64,000 nt of DNA, taken from assembly GCA_029781855.1 (NCBI GenBank), contig JAKOVX010000068.1, positions 62,001 to 126,000 of the forward strand, given 5' to 3'. The position numbers and the translations under genes were made by a program. Under the pieces are notes generated by a model that worked only from the letters and a program-made list of their open reading frames with translations, was not told the origin of the DNA and searched no databases. This DNA comes from Acidobacteriota bacterium (lineage in GTDB: Bacteria; Acidobacteriota; Blastocatellia; Pyrinomonadales; Pyrinomonadaceae). This document shows, in pieces, positions 25,839-35,275 of the stretch; within the stretch, counting starts at the first letter, position 1; every line of letters begins with the position of its first letter.

Positions 25839-26134
25839 TCTGGATCCGTTAGAAAATCAACCGACACGACGCGTTCGGCGATCTGTTTTCCCAGAGCGGC
25901 GACGGCCTGGTGGTCAGGATGAACGGTGTAAGCCTCGAGGCCTTCCCGGTCGGGAAACGTCGCGACGAGGCCCGTGTCGAACGATCGGTCGAGGTGCAAA
26001 ATATCGGCTCCGACGTCGAAAGAGACGATCTCCGGGATGACGCCGACCAGCGCGTTCAGGCGTCGGCGGTGATCTTCGCGGACCGCGTCGCCGATCTCGC
26101 CCTTATATTTCCAGCAAACGATATGTACCAGCAT
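25835..26134 (-). CDS. Dabb (stress-responsive alpha/beta barrel) domain protein
   Basis: A 99-residue single-domain protein of the Dabb family (ferredoxin-like dimer). The opening is MLVHIVCWKYKGE, followed by an Arg-rich helix (EDHRRRLNAL) and the hallmark late motif VATFPDREGLEAYTVHPDHQAV. Dabb proteins are dimeric small-molecule binders, a few with decarboxylase or cyclase activity; most have no known role. It is packed between the lipoprotein gene (five-base gap) and the PHP gene (four-base overlap), so it is part of that operon. Confidence 0.88.
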   Translation of the reverse strand: MLVHIVCWKYKGEIGDAVREDHRRRLNALVGVIPEIVSFDVGADILHLDRSFDTGLVATFPDREGLEAYTVHPDHQAVAALGKQIAERVVSVDFLTDPD

Positions 26135-26139
26135 CGAAG

Positions 26140-26967
26140 CTATTTTCGCACAGAAGTCTTGAGTTTTTCGCGTGTGAATACGGAATCGTCGATCGACGCG
26201 GGAAATTCGCGGCTGAGCACCTCGATGACCGTGCGGCTCTTGTAAACCTTGTTCTCGACGTCCATCTTCTGTGCGTAGGGGTGGGCCGGATCATCGTTCA
26301 CGTTGGTGGTCTTGTAAATCCGCAGTTCGCTGCCGTCCGCGGCGAAAAGGTGCATTTCCATCGGCACGTAGTTGTCGGCACGGAATAGGACATTGATCCG
26401 GGCGACGACGGATACGGCGTCTGGCTTCAGCGTGCCGTCGACCTCGAGGACCTTGGCACCGGCGAGGTCCTTTTCGCCGACGAACTTATAATTGTACTTT
26501 TCCCATTCGCCGAGCAGTTCGCCTGCGGTCAGGCCGCCGAAGAACATTTTGCCGGTGTCGGTCTCGCGAAATTCGTCACGCGAGGCGGCGTAGGTAACGA
26601 CGACGGCCTTCTTGTCCTTTTCCTGGATGGTCAGCGTCGCGGTGCCCCTATCCTCGGTGGGCAGGTCGATCACCGTGAGCGTCGTCGTCGTGTCGGAGGT
26701 TTGCTTTCGCGAAGTCTCGATCTCGTAGACTTTGGCGGCCTCGCCTTCCTCGGTGACGGTGAAACGGATGCGGCTTTTTCGATACGGAGCGGCGTCGCGT
26801 TTGAGGTATTCGTCGACGATCTGCTGACCTCGGTTAGCTGTCGTGCCGGACGGAGACGAGCTCTCAGGAGCCGAATTCGAGCATCCCGAAAACAGTGCGG
26901 CGCATCCTGAAAACAGAAGTGCTGCGGCCGCAGCCCGTAATTTGTTTGTTTTAGACGAACTCATCAT
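26140..26967 (-). CDS. Lipoprotein resembling outer-membrane lipoprotein-sorting (LolA-like) proteins
   Basis: A 275-residue predicted lipoprotein. The signal peptide has a lipobox-type Cys (FSGCSNSAPE, about residue 28), with an earlier FSGC as alternative, and a Ser/Pro linker follows. The rest is beta-rich (IRFTVTEEGEAAKVYEIET... VLEVDGTLKPDAVSVVARINVLFRADNYVPMEMHLF), like the half-barrel lipid carriers of the LolA/LolB fold annotated as 'outer membrane lipoprotein-sorting protein'. The fold call is tentative. The ATG at 26965-26967 is used because a longer frame adds 26 residues ahead of the signal. It is first in the minus-strand set and divergent from the ABC transporter. Confidence 0.6.
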   Translation of the reverse strand: MMSSSKTNKLRAAAAALLFSGCAALFSGCSNSAPESSSPSGTTANRGQQIVDEYLKRDAAPYRKSRIRFTVTEEGEAAKVYEIETSRKQTSDTTTTLTVIDLPTEDRGTATLTIQEKDKKAVVVTYAASRDEFRETDTGKMFFGGLTAGELLGEWEKYNYKFVGEKDLAGAKVLEVDGTLKPDAVSVVARINVLFRADNYVPMEMHLFAADGSELRIYKTTNVNDDPAHPYAQKMDVENKVYKSRTVIEVLSREFPASIDDSVFTREKLKTSVRK

Positions 26968-27128
26968 TTGCGCACATCCATTGTAAACAAAATGCCCACC
27001 ACTTTCGAACCGAATGCCGTTTGCCGATCGGCGATTTGGGCACATTCTGAACCCAATTTCATACGAAATCGGCCCACGCCGCGTACAAGAATAAACGCGC
27101 TTGCGATACTATAAGCAAGTTCAAATCG

Positions 27129-27854
27129 ATGGAAAACAACCCAATTCCCGTGATTGAAGTCAAAGGCGTCCGCAAATCCTATGCGAACGGCGCCGAGGTC
27201 TGTGCTCTGGATGACGTCGACCTGACGATCGGGCACGGCCAGCGTGTTGCGATCATGGGCCAATCCGGTTCGGGTAAATCAACGCTCCTGAATCTCATCT
27301 GCGGCCTCGACGTACCGACGAAGGGACAGGTGCTTTTCGAGGGACGCGACCTGGCAACGATGAGCGACGACGACCGGACGCGGATCAGACGGGTCAAGAT
27401 GGGAATGATCTTTCAGACCTTTAACCTGCTTCCGACACTGACCGGCGTCGAGAACGTCGCACTTCCGCTGAGGCTGAACGGAGTTGCCCTGCGCGAGGCG
27501 AACGAAAAGGCACTCGCGATGATCGAAAAGGTCGGCATAACTAAAAGGGCGCATCATCGGCCGGATGAGATGTCGGGCGGCGAACGACAACGCATCGCGA
27601 TCGCTCGGGCGCTGATCTTCGACCCGCCGGTGCTGTTGGCGGACGAGCCGACCGGGAACCTGGATTCGCACACGGGCGAAGACATTCTCTCATTGCTCGA
27701 AAGCGTCCATTCCGAATTCGGAACGACGATCCTGCTCGTCACCCACAACGAACACGCGGCCGAACACTGCGAACGGCGCGTCACGCTCCTCGATGGAAAG
27801 ATAGTCGCCGATGAAACCGACACGAGCAGGACCGCGAATGTCAGTTCTGTGTGA
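27129..27854 (+). CDS. ABC transporter ATP-binding protein, LolD/MacB type
   Basis: A 241-residue ABC ATPase. Walker A is GQSGSGKST, the Q-loop is MIFQTFNLLPTLT, the signature is MSGGERQRIAIARAL, Walker B is PPVLLADEPTGNLD, and the H-loop is LLVTHNEHAA. The wording of these motifs places it in the LolD/MacB/FtsE group that works with FtsX-type permeases. These are mechanotransmission systems that move lipoproteins or peptides within the envelope. The permease gene starts ten bases after its stop, so they form one transporter. Confidence 0.95.
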   Translation: MENNPIPVIEVKGVRKSYANGAEVCALDDVDLTIGHGQRVAIMGQSGSGKSTLLNLICGLDVPTKGQVLFEGRDLATMSDDDRTRIRRVKMGMIFQTFNLLPTLTGVENVALPLRLNGVALREANEKALAMIEKVGITKRAHHRPDEMSGGERQRIAIARALIFDPPVLLADEPTGNLDSHTGEDILSLLESVHSEFGTTILLVTHNEHAAEHCERRVTLLDGKIVADETDTSRTANVSSV

Positions 27855-27864
27855 ATATCCGTAA

Positions 27865-30426
27865 ATGACCGGTGTTTTGACCCAAATTACCTCGCGACAG
27901 TGGCGGATCCACTATACGCGGCTCATCCTGACGATCGTCGGCATCGCGCTCGGCGTTGCCGTCTTTTTCGCGATCCAGACGACGAACGTCACGCTGGTAA
28001 ATGCCCTCGGCGGCACGATCGAAAAACTGGCGGGCCGGGCGACGCTGCAGGTGACGGGCGGCGACACAGGATTTTCCGAAGATTATCTGAAGACAGTCAG
28101 GGCGACGCCGGGCGTGGCTCTGAGCGAGCCGGTGACCGAAACAATGGCGACGCTGGCGATGCCGGAAGGCGAAAAGATCGTCGTGCTCGGCCTCGACACG
28201 ACGAGCGATCTCAAACTCTATTCGGACATGTTCGACGAGAAAGGGCTCGAGGTTAAGAATCCGCTGGCGTTTACGTCAAAGGCCGACTCGATCGCCGTGT
28301 CGCGAAAATTCGCGGACCGCTACGGGCTCAAGGATGGAGACAAGCTGCCGCTGCGGACCCAGGCCGGGACACAGGAATTTACGGTGCGGGCCATTTTTAG
28401 GTCGGCGGGTGCGGGCGACGTGTTTGACGGCAATGTCGCGGTCGTCGACGTCTATGCCTCGCAGGAACTCTTCGGGAAAAAAGGCCGGTTCGACCGGATC
28501 GACGTGATGAATTCGCCGAACGTCACGGTCGACGACCTCAAACAGCGGATCAGAGCCGAAATGCCCGCAGGCATTACGGTCGAGCGGCCTGAACGACGCA
28601 GCGAGGGCCTCGAAAACACTGTATCCTCGATGCATCTGGGACTCACGGTGATGAGCTTTCTCGCGTTCACGGTCTGTGCGTTCCTTGTCTTCAATTCGTT
28701 TGCGATCAGCGTCAACCAGCGGTGGAAGGAGATCGGTGTGCTGCGGGCGATCGGCGTTACGCGGGGCGGCATTCAGCGAATGTTCCTGACAGAGGCCGCG
28801 ATTGTCGGGGTCGTCGGCTCGATCGTTGGCGTCGGCATCGGGTTCATGCTCGCAGAGGCGGCGATCGGTGTCGTCCTAAATGTATCGCTGACGGTCTACG
28901 GAGCGGCCGCCTCGCCCGGCGCACTCGAGTTCAACTATGGCTTTGCAGTGGAAGCGATCGTCGCCGGCGTCGTGGTGTCGCTACTTGCGGCATGGCTGCC
29001 ATCACGTGCAGGGGCGAGGCTCGACCCGATCGCGGCACTTCACGATATCGAAACACGCACGAGTAAGGATGTTGCCAACCTACCGCGCTTAGCGGCCGGA
29101 GTGGTGTTGCTCGCAGCCGGCCTGCTGCTCACTACGTTCAGCACTCCCACGGTCGGGCTGAACATCCAGTTGTTTTACACGCTTCTCATTCAGGCGGGCA
29201 TGATCCTGCTGCTGCCGAAATTCATCGAATGGGGCTCAAGGGCGCTGAGGCCCTTAATGAACTATTTCTTTGGCGTCGAGGGACTGATCGCCGTTGAAAC
29301 GCTGATCAAGGCGCCGCGCCGCACGGCGTCGACCGTCGGAGCACTGATGATAGGACTTGCATTCGTCTATTCGACGGGAGCGTACATAATCAGCCAAAAG
29401 GCGGCGATCGACGGCGAGCTCGACCGATCGCTCGACGTCGACATCCTGGTGACGTCTTCGCAGCAACTGCAGACGACGAGCAACCATTTTTCGGCGGTGA
29501 CCGCGGCGAGCGTAATGTCGCTGCCGGAGGTTGCCATCGCCGACACGCTGCGGATCTCGTCGGTAAATTACGGCGGCGAAAAGGTCTCGCTGCTCGCACA
29601 TGACATGAAGTCGTATTTCGCAATGTCGCCGAACCTGTTGGAAGAGGGCGACCGGCAGGCAGCGGAGTCGAAAACGGCGGAAGGCAAAGGTGTGCTCATT
29701 TCGAAAAATCTCGCCTATCGCGGCAACTTGAGAATGGGCGATACGGTGAAGATCAACTCGCCGACGGGTACGCTCGAACTGCCCGTCGTCGGTATGCTCA
29801 GCTATTCACGTTCGGAAAAGGGCACGATCTTTATCGACAAAGGCGTTTTTCAGAAATACTGGAACGATACGGATGTCGACGACATCCTGATAGATCTGAG
29901 GCCCGGAACCGACCCGGTACAGTTCAAACAACGCGTCCAGGCAGCGATCGGCGGCGAGCAGGACGCGTTCATCTACACACACGACGAATTCAAGAAATGG
30001 GTCGACGGCCTGATAGATCAGTTCTTCGCCCTCTTTTACCTGCAAATGGTGATCGCCATATTTGTAGCGGCTCTCGGCCTGGTGAACACGATGGTCATCT
30101 CGGTCGACGAACGCCGGCGTGAACTGGGCATCTTCCGGGCGATCGGCGGGCTGCGGCGGCAGGTGATGAAAATGGTGCTGCTCGAGGCGGTTGCCATTTC
30201 GCTCATCGGTTTGGCCGCTGGGGCTATCACTGGCCTCTTTAACGCCTATTTTCTGGTGCACACCGCGGCGAGGGTTGTCGCCGGATTTTCGGTCGAGCTT
30301 ATTTTTCCATACACGATGGTGCTGACAGCAGTGCCATTCGTGATCGTCGTGGCGGTGGGAGCGGCCTTCCTGCCGGCGATGAAAGCCGCGAGGACCAATG
30401 TGGTCGAGGCCGTGGGTTATGAATAG
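27865..30426 (+). CDS. FtsX/MacB-type ABC permease
   Basis: An 853-residue permease with two FtsX modules. A first TM (about 20-40) leads to a periplasmic MacB-PCD-like domain (about 45-240), TM helices (about 260-380), further mid-protein TMs, a second periplasmic domain (about 510-720) and a final set of TMs (about 725-845). The FtsX signature lies in RWKEIGVLRAIGVTRGG and again in RRELGIFRAIGGLRRQ. Such duplicated permeases act with LolD-like ATPases, often in lipoprotein or hydrophobic-molecule transfer. The lipocalin-like gene overlaps its last codons. Confidence 0.93.
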   Translation: MTGVLTQITSRQWRIHYTRLILTIVGIALGVAVFFAIQTTNVTLVNALGGTIEKLAGRATLQVTGGDTGFSEDYLKTVRATPGVALSEPVTETMATLAMPEGEKIVVLGLDTTSDLKLYSDMFDEKGLEVKNPLAFTSKADSIAVSRKFADRYGLKDGDKLPLRTQAGTQEFTVRAIFRSAGAGDVFDGNVAVVDVYASQELFGKKGRFDRIDVMNSPNVTVDDLKQRIRAEMPAGITVERPERRSEGLENTVSSMHLGLTVMSFLAFTVCAFLVFNSFAISVNQRWKEIGVLRAIGVTRGGIQRMFLTEAAIVGVVGSIVGVGIGFMLAEAAIGVVLNVSLTVYGAAASPGALEFNYGFAVEAIVAGVVVSLLAAWLPSRAGARLDPIAALHDIETRTSKDVANLPRLAAGVVLLAAGLLLTTFSTPTVGLNIQLFYTLLIQAGMILLLPKFIEWGSRALRPLMNYFFGVEGLIAVETLIKAPRRTASTVGALMIGLAFVYSTGAYIISQKAAIDGELDRSLDVDILVTSSQQLQTTSNHFSAVTAASVMSLPEVAIADTLRISSVNYGGEKVSLLAHDMKSYFAMSPNLLEEGDRQAAESKTAEGKGVLISKNLAYRGNLRMGDTVKINSPTGTLELPVVGMLSYSRSEKGTIFIDKGVFQKYWNDTDVDDILIDLRPGTDPVQFKQRVQAAIGGEQDAFIYTHDEFKKWVDGLIDQFFALFYLQMVIAIFVAALGLVNTMVISVDERRRELGIFRAIGGLRRQVMKMVLLEAVAISLIGLAAGAITGLFNAYFLVHTAARVVAGFSVELIFPYTMVLTAVPFVIVVAVGAAFLPAMKAARTNVVEAVGYE

Positions 30427-31603
30427 AGAATTTTTTAACGTTATGTACGAGAACTTTGTAAAACCGATCGAATATGTTGCATCAACAGTCGTTGACGGCG
30501 TCTCCGAGCTGTTGGGATTCGGCGGCGACGAACTACGCGATCCGCCATCGGATGGGACGGTCACGCTCCCCGCGGACCTTTATGCCCAACCCGACGTACA
30601 GACCGAATGGTGGTATTACACGGGCCATTGCAAGAGCGTGAGCAGCCGCGAATTCGGCTTCGAGCTCGTCTTTTTCAAGCGGCGGACCGACCGCGACAAG
30701 ATCGGCGTGGTACCGATGCCGGCGCTTGCGAACCCGATGTACTTTGCCCATTTCGCGATCTCGGACGTGACGCTCGGCAAGTTTCGGTACGAGCATATCC
30801 GCAGCTTCGACAAGCCGTTCGATACACCGGTCTCGATGAGCACGACGGCGTGCGATGTTCGTCTCGGCGACTGGTCGCTGCGTGAGGTTGCCGGCAAGCA
30901 TATCCTGCACGGCACGTTCGCCGACGGATTCGTATTCGACGCGATACTTGACCCGGCAAAGCCGATCGTACTCAACGGAGACGGCGGCATCACGAAGAAG
31001 AAGGACGGCGCGTCGAAGCATTTCTCCTATACGCGGATGCACGTCACCGGCCAAACATCGCAGGACGGCGAGGCGGAGACCTTCACCGGAACGGCGTGGA
31101 TGGACCGCGAATACGGCAGTTGGGCGCAGGGCAACTGGGATTGGTTCAGCATACAGTTCGAAGACGAGACGGAGCTGATGGTCTATCAGTTTCAGGACCA
31201 GACAGGTGCGTTCAACGGCGAATCGACCGGCACATTCGTTGACCGCGATGGAAACTGCACGTACCTCAAACCGAACGATTTCGAGATCGACGTCGTCGCG
31301 ACTTGGGAAAGCCCCAGGAACGGTGCGGAATATCCGGCCGGATGGAACCTGCGGGTGCCGAGCCTGGATATCGAGATCGAGATCACGCCGCTGATCGCCG
31401 ATCAGGAACTGGATACACGCGGCTCGACGATGGTCGTGTACTGGGAAGGCGCCTGCGCCGTCGGCGGCACGCGAGGCGGAAAATCGATCGGCGGCCGGGC
31501 ATACGTCGAGCTGGTCGGCTACGACATGTCGCATATGCAGGCCGGTATCGGTGAGTTTCTCTTCGGCGGAACGATGCGCAAGGTACAGGAGATGTTCGGC
31601 TAA
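30419..31603 (+). CDS. AttH/CrtC-like lipocalin-fold hydrolase (carotenoid 1,2-hydratase family)
   Basis: About 394 residues. The core shows the family hallmark TEWWYYTGH near the start and a second-half motif (ERREY-type region GTAWMDREYGSWAQGNWDW), with the paired lipocalin-like beta barrels of AttH and CrtC_N/CrtC_C. No signal peptide is evident with the start used here, which overlaps the permease stop (GTTATGAATAG). A later ATG at 30443 is possible. ATPase-permease-AttH clusters are known from the Agrobacterium att genes and many other bacteria, so the set is one unit. The barrel probably handles a lipid or terpenoid; hydratase activity on carotenoids is not implied. Confidence 0.82.
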   Translation: MNREFFNVMYENFVKPIEYVASTVVDGVSELLGFGGDELRDPPSDGTVTLPADLYAQPDVQTEWWYYTGHCKSVSSREFGFELVFFKRRTDRDKIGVVPMPALANPMYFAHFAISDVTLGKFRYEHIRSFDKPFDTPVSMSTTACDVRLGDWSLREVAGKHILHGTFADGFVFDAILDPAKPIVLNGDGGITKKKDGASKHFSYTRMHVTGQTSQDGEAETFTGTAWMDREYGSWAQGNWDWFSIQFEDETELMVYQFQDQTGAFNGESTGTFVDRDGNCTYLKPNDFEIDVVATWESPRNGAEYPAGWNLRVPSLDIEIEITPLIADQELDTRGSTMVVYWEGACAVGGTRGGKSIGGRAYVELVGYDMSHMQAGIGEFLFGGTMRKVQEMFG

Positions 31604-32052
31604 GCGTTATCCTCGCACCATTTACGAGTGACGTCGTGACGGTAGGCGAACATCTTTTCGAGTTTCGGAACGATGGCGAACGGAGCGGCCAACGCGCCGA
31701 AGATCCACAGCGGAGGTTCGTACTCGATGTCATCACGGAGCAGGGCGCCTTCGGCGTGAGGCTCGATGATGTGTCTGTGCCGCCATTTGGCGAACGGACC
31801 CGAGATCTGCACATCCTCGAAAATGTGCGGCGGATCGTACGCAGTGTGCTCAGCGACCCAACGCGACGGCACGATCCCAAAGATCTTTTGCTCGATGATC
31901 GCCCGCGAACCGACGACCGAGATGTCGGCCTTCTGAACAATGGTCGCTTTCTCCCACGGCGGCAGTAGGCGTTCGAAAGCATCCGGCAACTCGTGAAACG
32001 CCCAAACCCGCTCCGGCGAAGCGTGGATCACGCTCTCTTTAACAAATCTCAT
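31600..32052 (-). CDS. SRPBCC-family (CoxG/polyketide-cyclase-like) ligand-binding protein
   Basis: A 150-residue helix-grip protein. The opening MRFVKESVIHASPERVWAFHELPDAFERLLPPWE is a typical SRPBCC start, and the later PFAKWRHRHIIEPHAEG and LRDDIEYEPP are the matching strands of cell-wall- or ligand-binding members annotated 'SRPBCC family protein'. The start codon overlaps the decarboxylase stop by one base (TAATG), so the two genes are translationally coupled. A reading frame extends 223 codons further upstream but runs antisense-like through the decarboxylase, so it is not used. The ligand is unknown. Confidence 0.85.
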   Translation of the reverse strand: MRFVKESVIHASPERVWAFHELPDAFERLLPPWEKATIVQKADISVVGSRAIIEQKIFGIVPSRWVAEHTAYDPPHIFEDVQISGPFAKWRHRHIIEPHAEGALLRDDIEYEPPLWIFGALAAPFAIVPKLEKMFAYRHDVTRKWCEDNA

Positions 32053-33509
32053 TATTTTGCCGCCTCGACGGCCGTCGCCAAGGCGCCCTTTAGCAACTTC
32101 CAGATCTTTTCGATATGCCGTTCCTCCACGCGGATACTTCCGACGGAGAGTCTGATGGTGAATTTTCCGTTGAGCTTTGTGTGCGAGAGATAGGCGTCGC
32201 CGGATGCGTTGATGTCGTTCATCAGGCGTTCGTTGAAGGCGTTGAGGTCGTCGACGCCGGCCGGGCATGCCCGGAAGCAGACAAGGGCGAACGGGACGGG
32301 CGCCATAAGTTCGAAATCGGGCGACGCTTCGACCCACGAGGCGAATAAATGCGCCAGTCGGCAGTGCTCGCGAAGGCGTGCGATCAAACCTTCGCGGCCA
32401 AAATAACGGATAACGAACCACAGTTTTAACGCGCGAAACCGCCGACCGAGCTGGATGCCGTAGTCCATTCCGTTCTTGACGGCGGACGCGTCGCTGGTCT
32501 TGAGGTACTCGGCGACGAGCGAAAATGACTCTTTTAGCTCGTTGAGATCCTTGCAATACAAGACCGAAAGGTCGAACGGCGTAAAGAGCCATTTGTGCGG
32601 GTTGACTACGATCGAATCGGCACGCTCCCAACCCTTGAAGATCGGCTGCATCTCCGGAATGATCGCCGTCGAACCGGCGTATGCGGCGTCGACGTGCAGC
32701 CAAATGCCGTATTTCTCGCAAATATCAGCTATGGCGTCGACCGGATCGACGCTAGTAGTCGAAGTCGTGCCGATCGTCGGGATGACACATATCGGCAGGT
32801 AACCGGCTTCGATGTCTTCCTCGATGGCGTCAGCCAGTTTTTCCGGGATCATCTCGAAGCGTTCGTTGCAGGCGATCTTTCTGAGGCTTCGAAGACCAAG
32901 GCCGAGCGTAAGCACGCTCTTGTCTATCGACGAATGTACGTGCTCGGAACAGTAAACCCGCAGCAGCGGCACGTCGTCGCGGCCGCTGAGGCCAAGGTCG
33001 CGGACACTGACGCCGGCCCGTTCACGAGCAGCGGCGATGGCGTGCATCGTCGAGACCGAGGCCGTGTCGTAAATGATGCCCTCGAATCCGGCGGGCAGGC
33101 CCATCATCTGCCGTAGCCAGTTGAGCACGACGTCCTCAAGTTCGGTCGATGCCGGCGACGTGCGCCAGAGCATCGCCTTCATGTCGAACGCGGCGGCGAA
33201 CATCTCGCCGAAAACGCCGACACTGCTTGTAGAGGTCGAGAAAAGGCCGTGAAAATTGGGGTGGTTCCAGTGCGTTACGGCGGGCATGATGAGCCGGTCG
33301 ACGTCGCCGAGGATGTCGGCGAAATCTTCGCCTGCTTCGGGTGCCGAAGTAGGCAGATTCCCTTTGAGCCAATCGGGCTCGACCTGCGAAAGTACCGGAT
33401 ATTGCTCGATATTTTCAAAATAGTCGGCGATCTGATCGACGATCTGGTAGCCGAAACGGCGAAATTCCCCGGCCGGCATATCGCCGAACTTGCCCAATTT
33501 TTCAGTCAT
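32052..33509 (-). CDS. Group II PLP-dependent decarboxylase (aromatic-L-amino-acid type)
   Basis: A 485-residue enzyme of the fold-type I group II decarboxylases, which turn amino acids such as DOPA, tyrosine, tryptophan or glutamate into amines. The PLP lysine is K306 in VVNPHKWLFT. D274 in LHVDAAYAGS pairs with the pyridine nitrogen, and the stacking His lies in YCSEHVHSS (190-192). THWNHPNFHGLF near residue 80 is the substrate-site motif of the aromatic decarboxylases. The preferred amino acid cannot be set by eye. It is the first gene of a pair with the SRPBCC gene and divergent from two amino acid carriers, which suggests import and decarboxylation of one substrate. Confidence 0.92.
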   Translation of the reverse strand: MTEKLGKFGDMPAGEFRRFGYQIVDQIADYFENIEQYPVLSQVEPDWLKGNLPTSAPEAGEDFADILGDVDRLIMPAVTHWNHPNFHGLFSTSTSSVGVFGEMFAAAFDMKAMLWRTSPASTELEDVVLNWLRQMMGLPAGFEGIIYDTASVSTMHAIAAARERAGVSVRDLGLSGRDDVPLLRVYCSEHVHSSIDKSVLTLGLGLRSLRKIACNERFEMIPEKLADAIEEDIEAGYLPICVIPTIGTTSTTSVDPVDAIADICEKYGIWLHVDAAYAGSTAIIPEMQPIFKGWERADSIVVNPHKWLFTPFDLSVLYCKDLNELKESFSLVAEYLKTSDASAVKNGMDYGIQLGRRFRALKLWFVIRYFGREGLIARLREHCRLAHLFASWVEASPDFELMAPVPFALVCFRACPAGVDDLNAFNERLMNDINASGDAYLSHTKLNGKFTIRLSVGSIRVEERHIEKIWKLLKGALATAVEAAK

Positions 33510-33696
33510 ATTTTACCCGCAGGCTTTGTTTGTTGCCCAAAAAGCGAAAAGGCGCTCGACAGTTTTTGTAATAAAAGTATAATATCACCTACGAATATCT
33601 CGCCAACGTCTTATTAACTGAAGAATTACGAGCCTGACAAAACCTCTCCCGGTTATTGCGTGAGCTACGACATATCTGAATCGTTCAGGGAAAACT

Positions 33697-35250
33697 ATGG
33701 CAATAGCAGCCACTGACACAGAACAAACCAGCGAAGGTTTTATTCGCGGGCTCGGACTGCTTGATTCGACGATGATCGTCGCCGGATCGATGATCGGTTC
33801 GGGCATTTTCATCGTGTCTGCCGATATCGCCCGCCAGGTCGGCTCGCCCGGTTGGTTACTCGTCGTTTGGCTCGTGACAGGTTTGCTGACGGTCGGAGCG
33901 GCTCTGTCGTATGGCGAACTCGCCGCAATGATGCCGCGGGCCGGCGGAATGTACGTCTATTTGAAGGAAGCCTACTCGCCGTTCTGGGGATTTTTGTACG
34001 GCTGGACGCATTTCCTGGTTATCGGCACGGCAACGATCGCCGCGGTTGCGGTCGCATTTGCCCGATTTACCGGCATACTGATCCCGCAGATCTCAGAGTC
34101 AAGCTACATCATCGAGCCAATTAGGATCGGATCGTCGAGCTACGCTTTCTCGCTGTCCACCGCCCAACTGCTCGGCGTGGTCATGATCGCTCTGCTGACG
34201 TGGATGAATACGCGCGGCCTGAAGTTGGGCAAGCTGGTCCAGAACACGTTTACCTTTGCCAAGACCGGTTCGCTGATCGCCTTGATCGTGCTGGGATTGT
34301 TCGTCGGACTCGTCTGGCACAGCGATGTTGCCGCTGCGAACTTCAGCGATCTCTGGACCATCCGCGGCAATATACAAACGGTCGGGGCAACCACCGCCGG
34401 AGACACGGGTGCGACACTTGCATCGCTGCTTACCGCGTTCGGGATGCTGATCGCGGTATGTGTCGCGCAGACAAATTCGCTGTTCTCGGCCGATGCGTGG
34501 CATAACGTAACATTCACCGCCGGAGAGGTCAGAAACCCGAAGCGGAACCTGCCGCTTTCGCTGCTATTCGGCACCGGCGGCGTCATCCTGCTGTACATGC
34601 TTGCGAATTTTGCGTATCTCACGACACTTCGGTTTGAAGATATCCAAAAGGTCGCAAGTGACCGTGTCGGCTCGGCAAGTGCCGACGTTATCTTTCCGGG
34701 GGCCGGTGCCATCATCATGGCGGTTGCCATCATGATCTCGACCTTCGGCTGCAACAACGGCCTGATCTTTGCCGGTGCACGCGCATATTACGCGATGGCA
34801 AAGGACGGGCTTTTCTTCAAATCTGCGGGTGATCTCAATAAGGCCCACGTTCCGGCCTGGGGGCTGATAATACAGGGAATTTGGGCGGCGTTCTATGTTC
34901 TGCCGCGAACGGTGACGACCGCTGCCGATGGCAAAATAAGCTACGGCAATCTATACGGCGACCTGTTGACGTATGTCATTTCAGCGGCGCTTATCTTTTA
35001 CATTTTGGCGATCATGGCGGTTTTTGTTCTTCGCGTGAAACAACCTAACGCGGAACGCCCGTATAAAGCTTTTGGATATCCACTCGTTCCGGCACTGTAC
35101 ATTGTCGGAGCATCGGTTATATTGGTGGTGCTTTTCGTTTATCAGACGACTGCCACCTGGCCCGGCCTGTTGATCGTATTGACGGGCGTGCCGGTCTATT
35201 TTATATGGAGGGCCGTGTCCGCGAAATCGTCCACGGTCGAACCATCTTAA
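33697..35250 (+). CDS. APC-family amino acid permease
   Basis: A 517-residue carrier with about 12 membrane helices. TM1 carries the unwound substrate-binding stretch typical of the APC superfamily ([20 protein letters not shown]), followed by [29 protein letters not shown]. The C-terminal [15 protein letters not shown] fits the amino acid-polyamine-organocation group. Transport is proton-coupled or exchange. It lies divergently from the decarboxylase and 25 bases before a second carrier; a decarboxylase/antiport cycle is possible but not shown. The promoter is in the shared 190-base gap. Confidence 0.92.
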   Translation: MAIAATDTEQTSEGFIRGLGLLDSTMIVAGSMIGSGIFIVSADIARQVGSPGWLLVVWLVTGLLTVGAALSYGELAAMMPRAGGMYVYLKEAYSPFWGFLYGWTHFLVIGTATIAAVAVAFARFTGILIPQISESSYIIEPIRIGSSSYAFSLSTAQLLGVVMIALLTWMNTRGLKLGKLVQNTFTFAKTGSLIALIVLGLFVGLVWHSDVAAANFSDLWTIRGNIQTVGATTAGDTGATLASLLTAFGMLIAVCVAQTNSLFSADAWHNVTFTAGEVRNPKRNLPLSLLFGTGGVILLYMLANFAYLTTLRFEDIQKVASDRVGSASADVIFPGAGAIIMAVAIMISTFGCNNGLIFAGARAYYAMAKDGLFFKSAGDLNKAHVPAWGLIIQGIWAAFYVLPRTVTTAADGKISYGNLYGDLLTYVISAALIFYILAIMAVFVLRVKQPNAERPYKAFGYPLVPALYIVGASVILVVLFVYQTTATWPGLLIVLTGVPVYFIWRAVSAKSSTVEPS

Positions 35251-35275
35251 GTCTAACTACTTTCTGGAGGTTTTC

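Noticed and set aside
30533-31534. Open frame of 333 codons on the minus strand
   Set aside because: Antisense to the AttH-like gene, with Arg-rich, non-protein-like composition.
32053-32721. Upstream extension of the SRPBCC gene frame by 223 codons
   Set aside because: It runs in another frame through the PLP decarboxylase and is Arg/Pro-rich. The true start is the ATG overlapping the decarboxylase stop.
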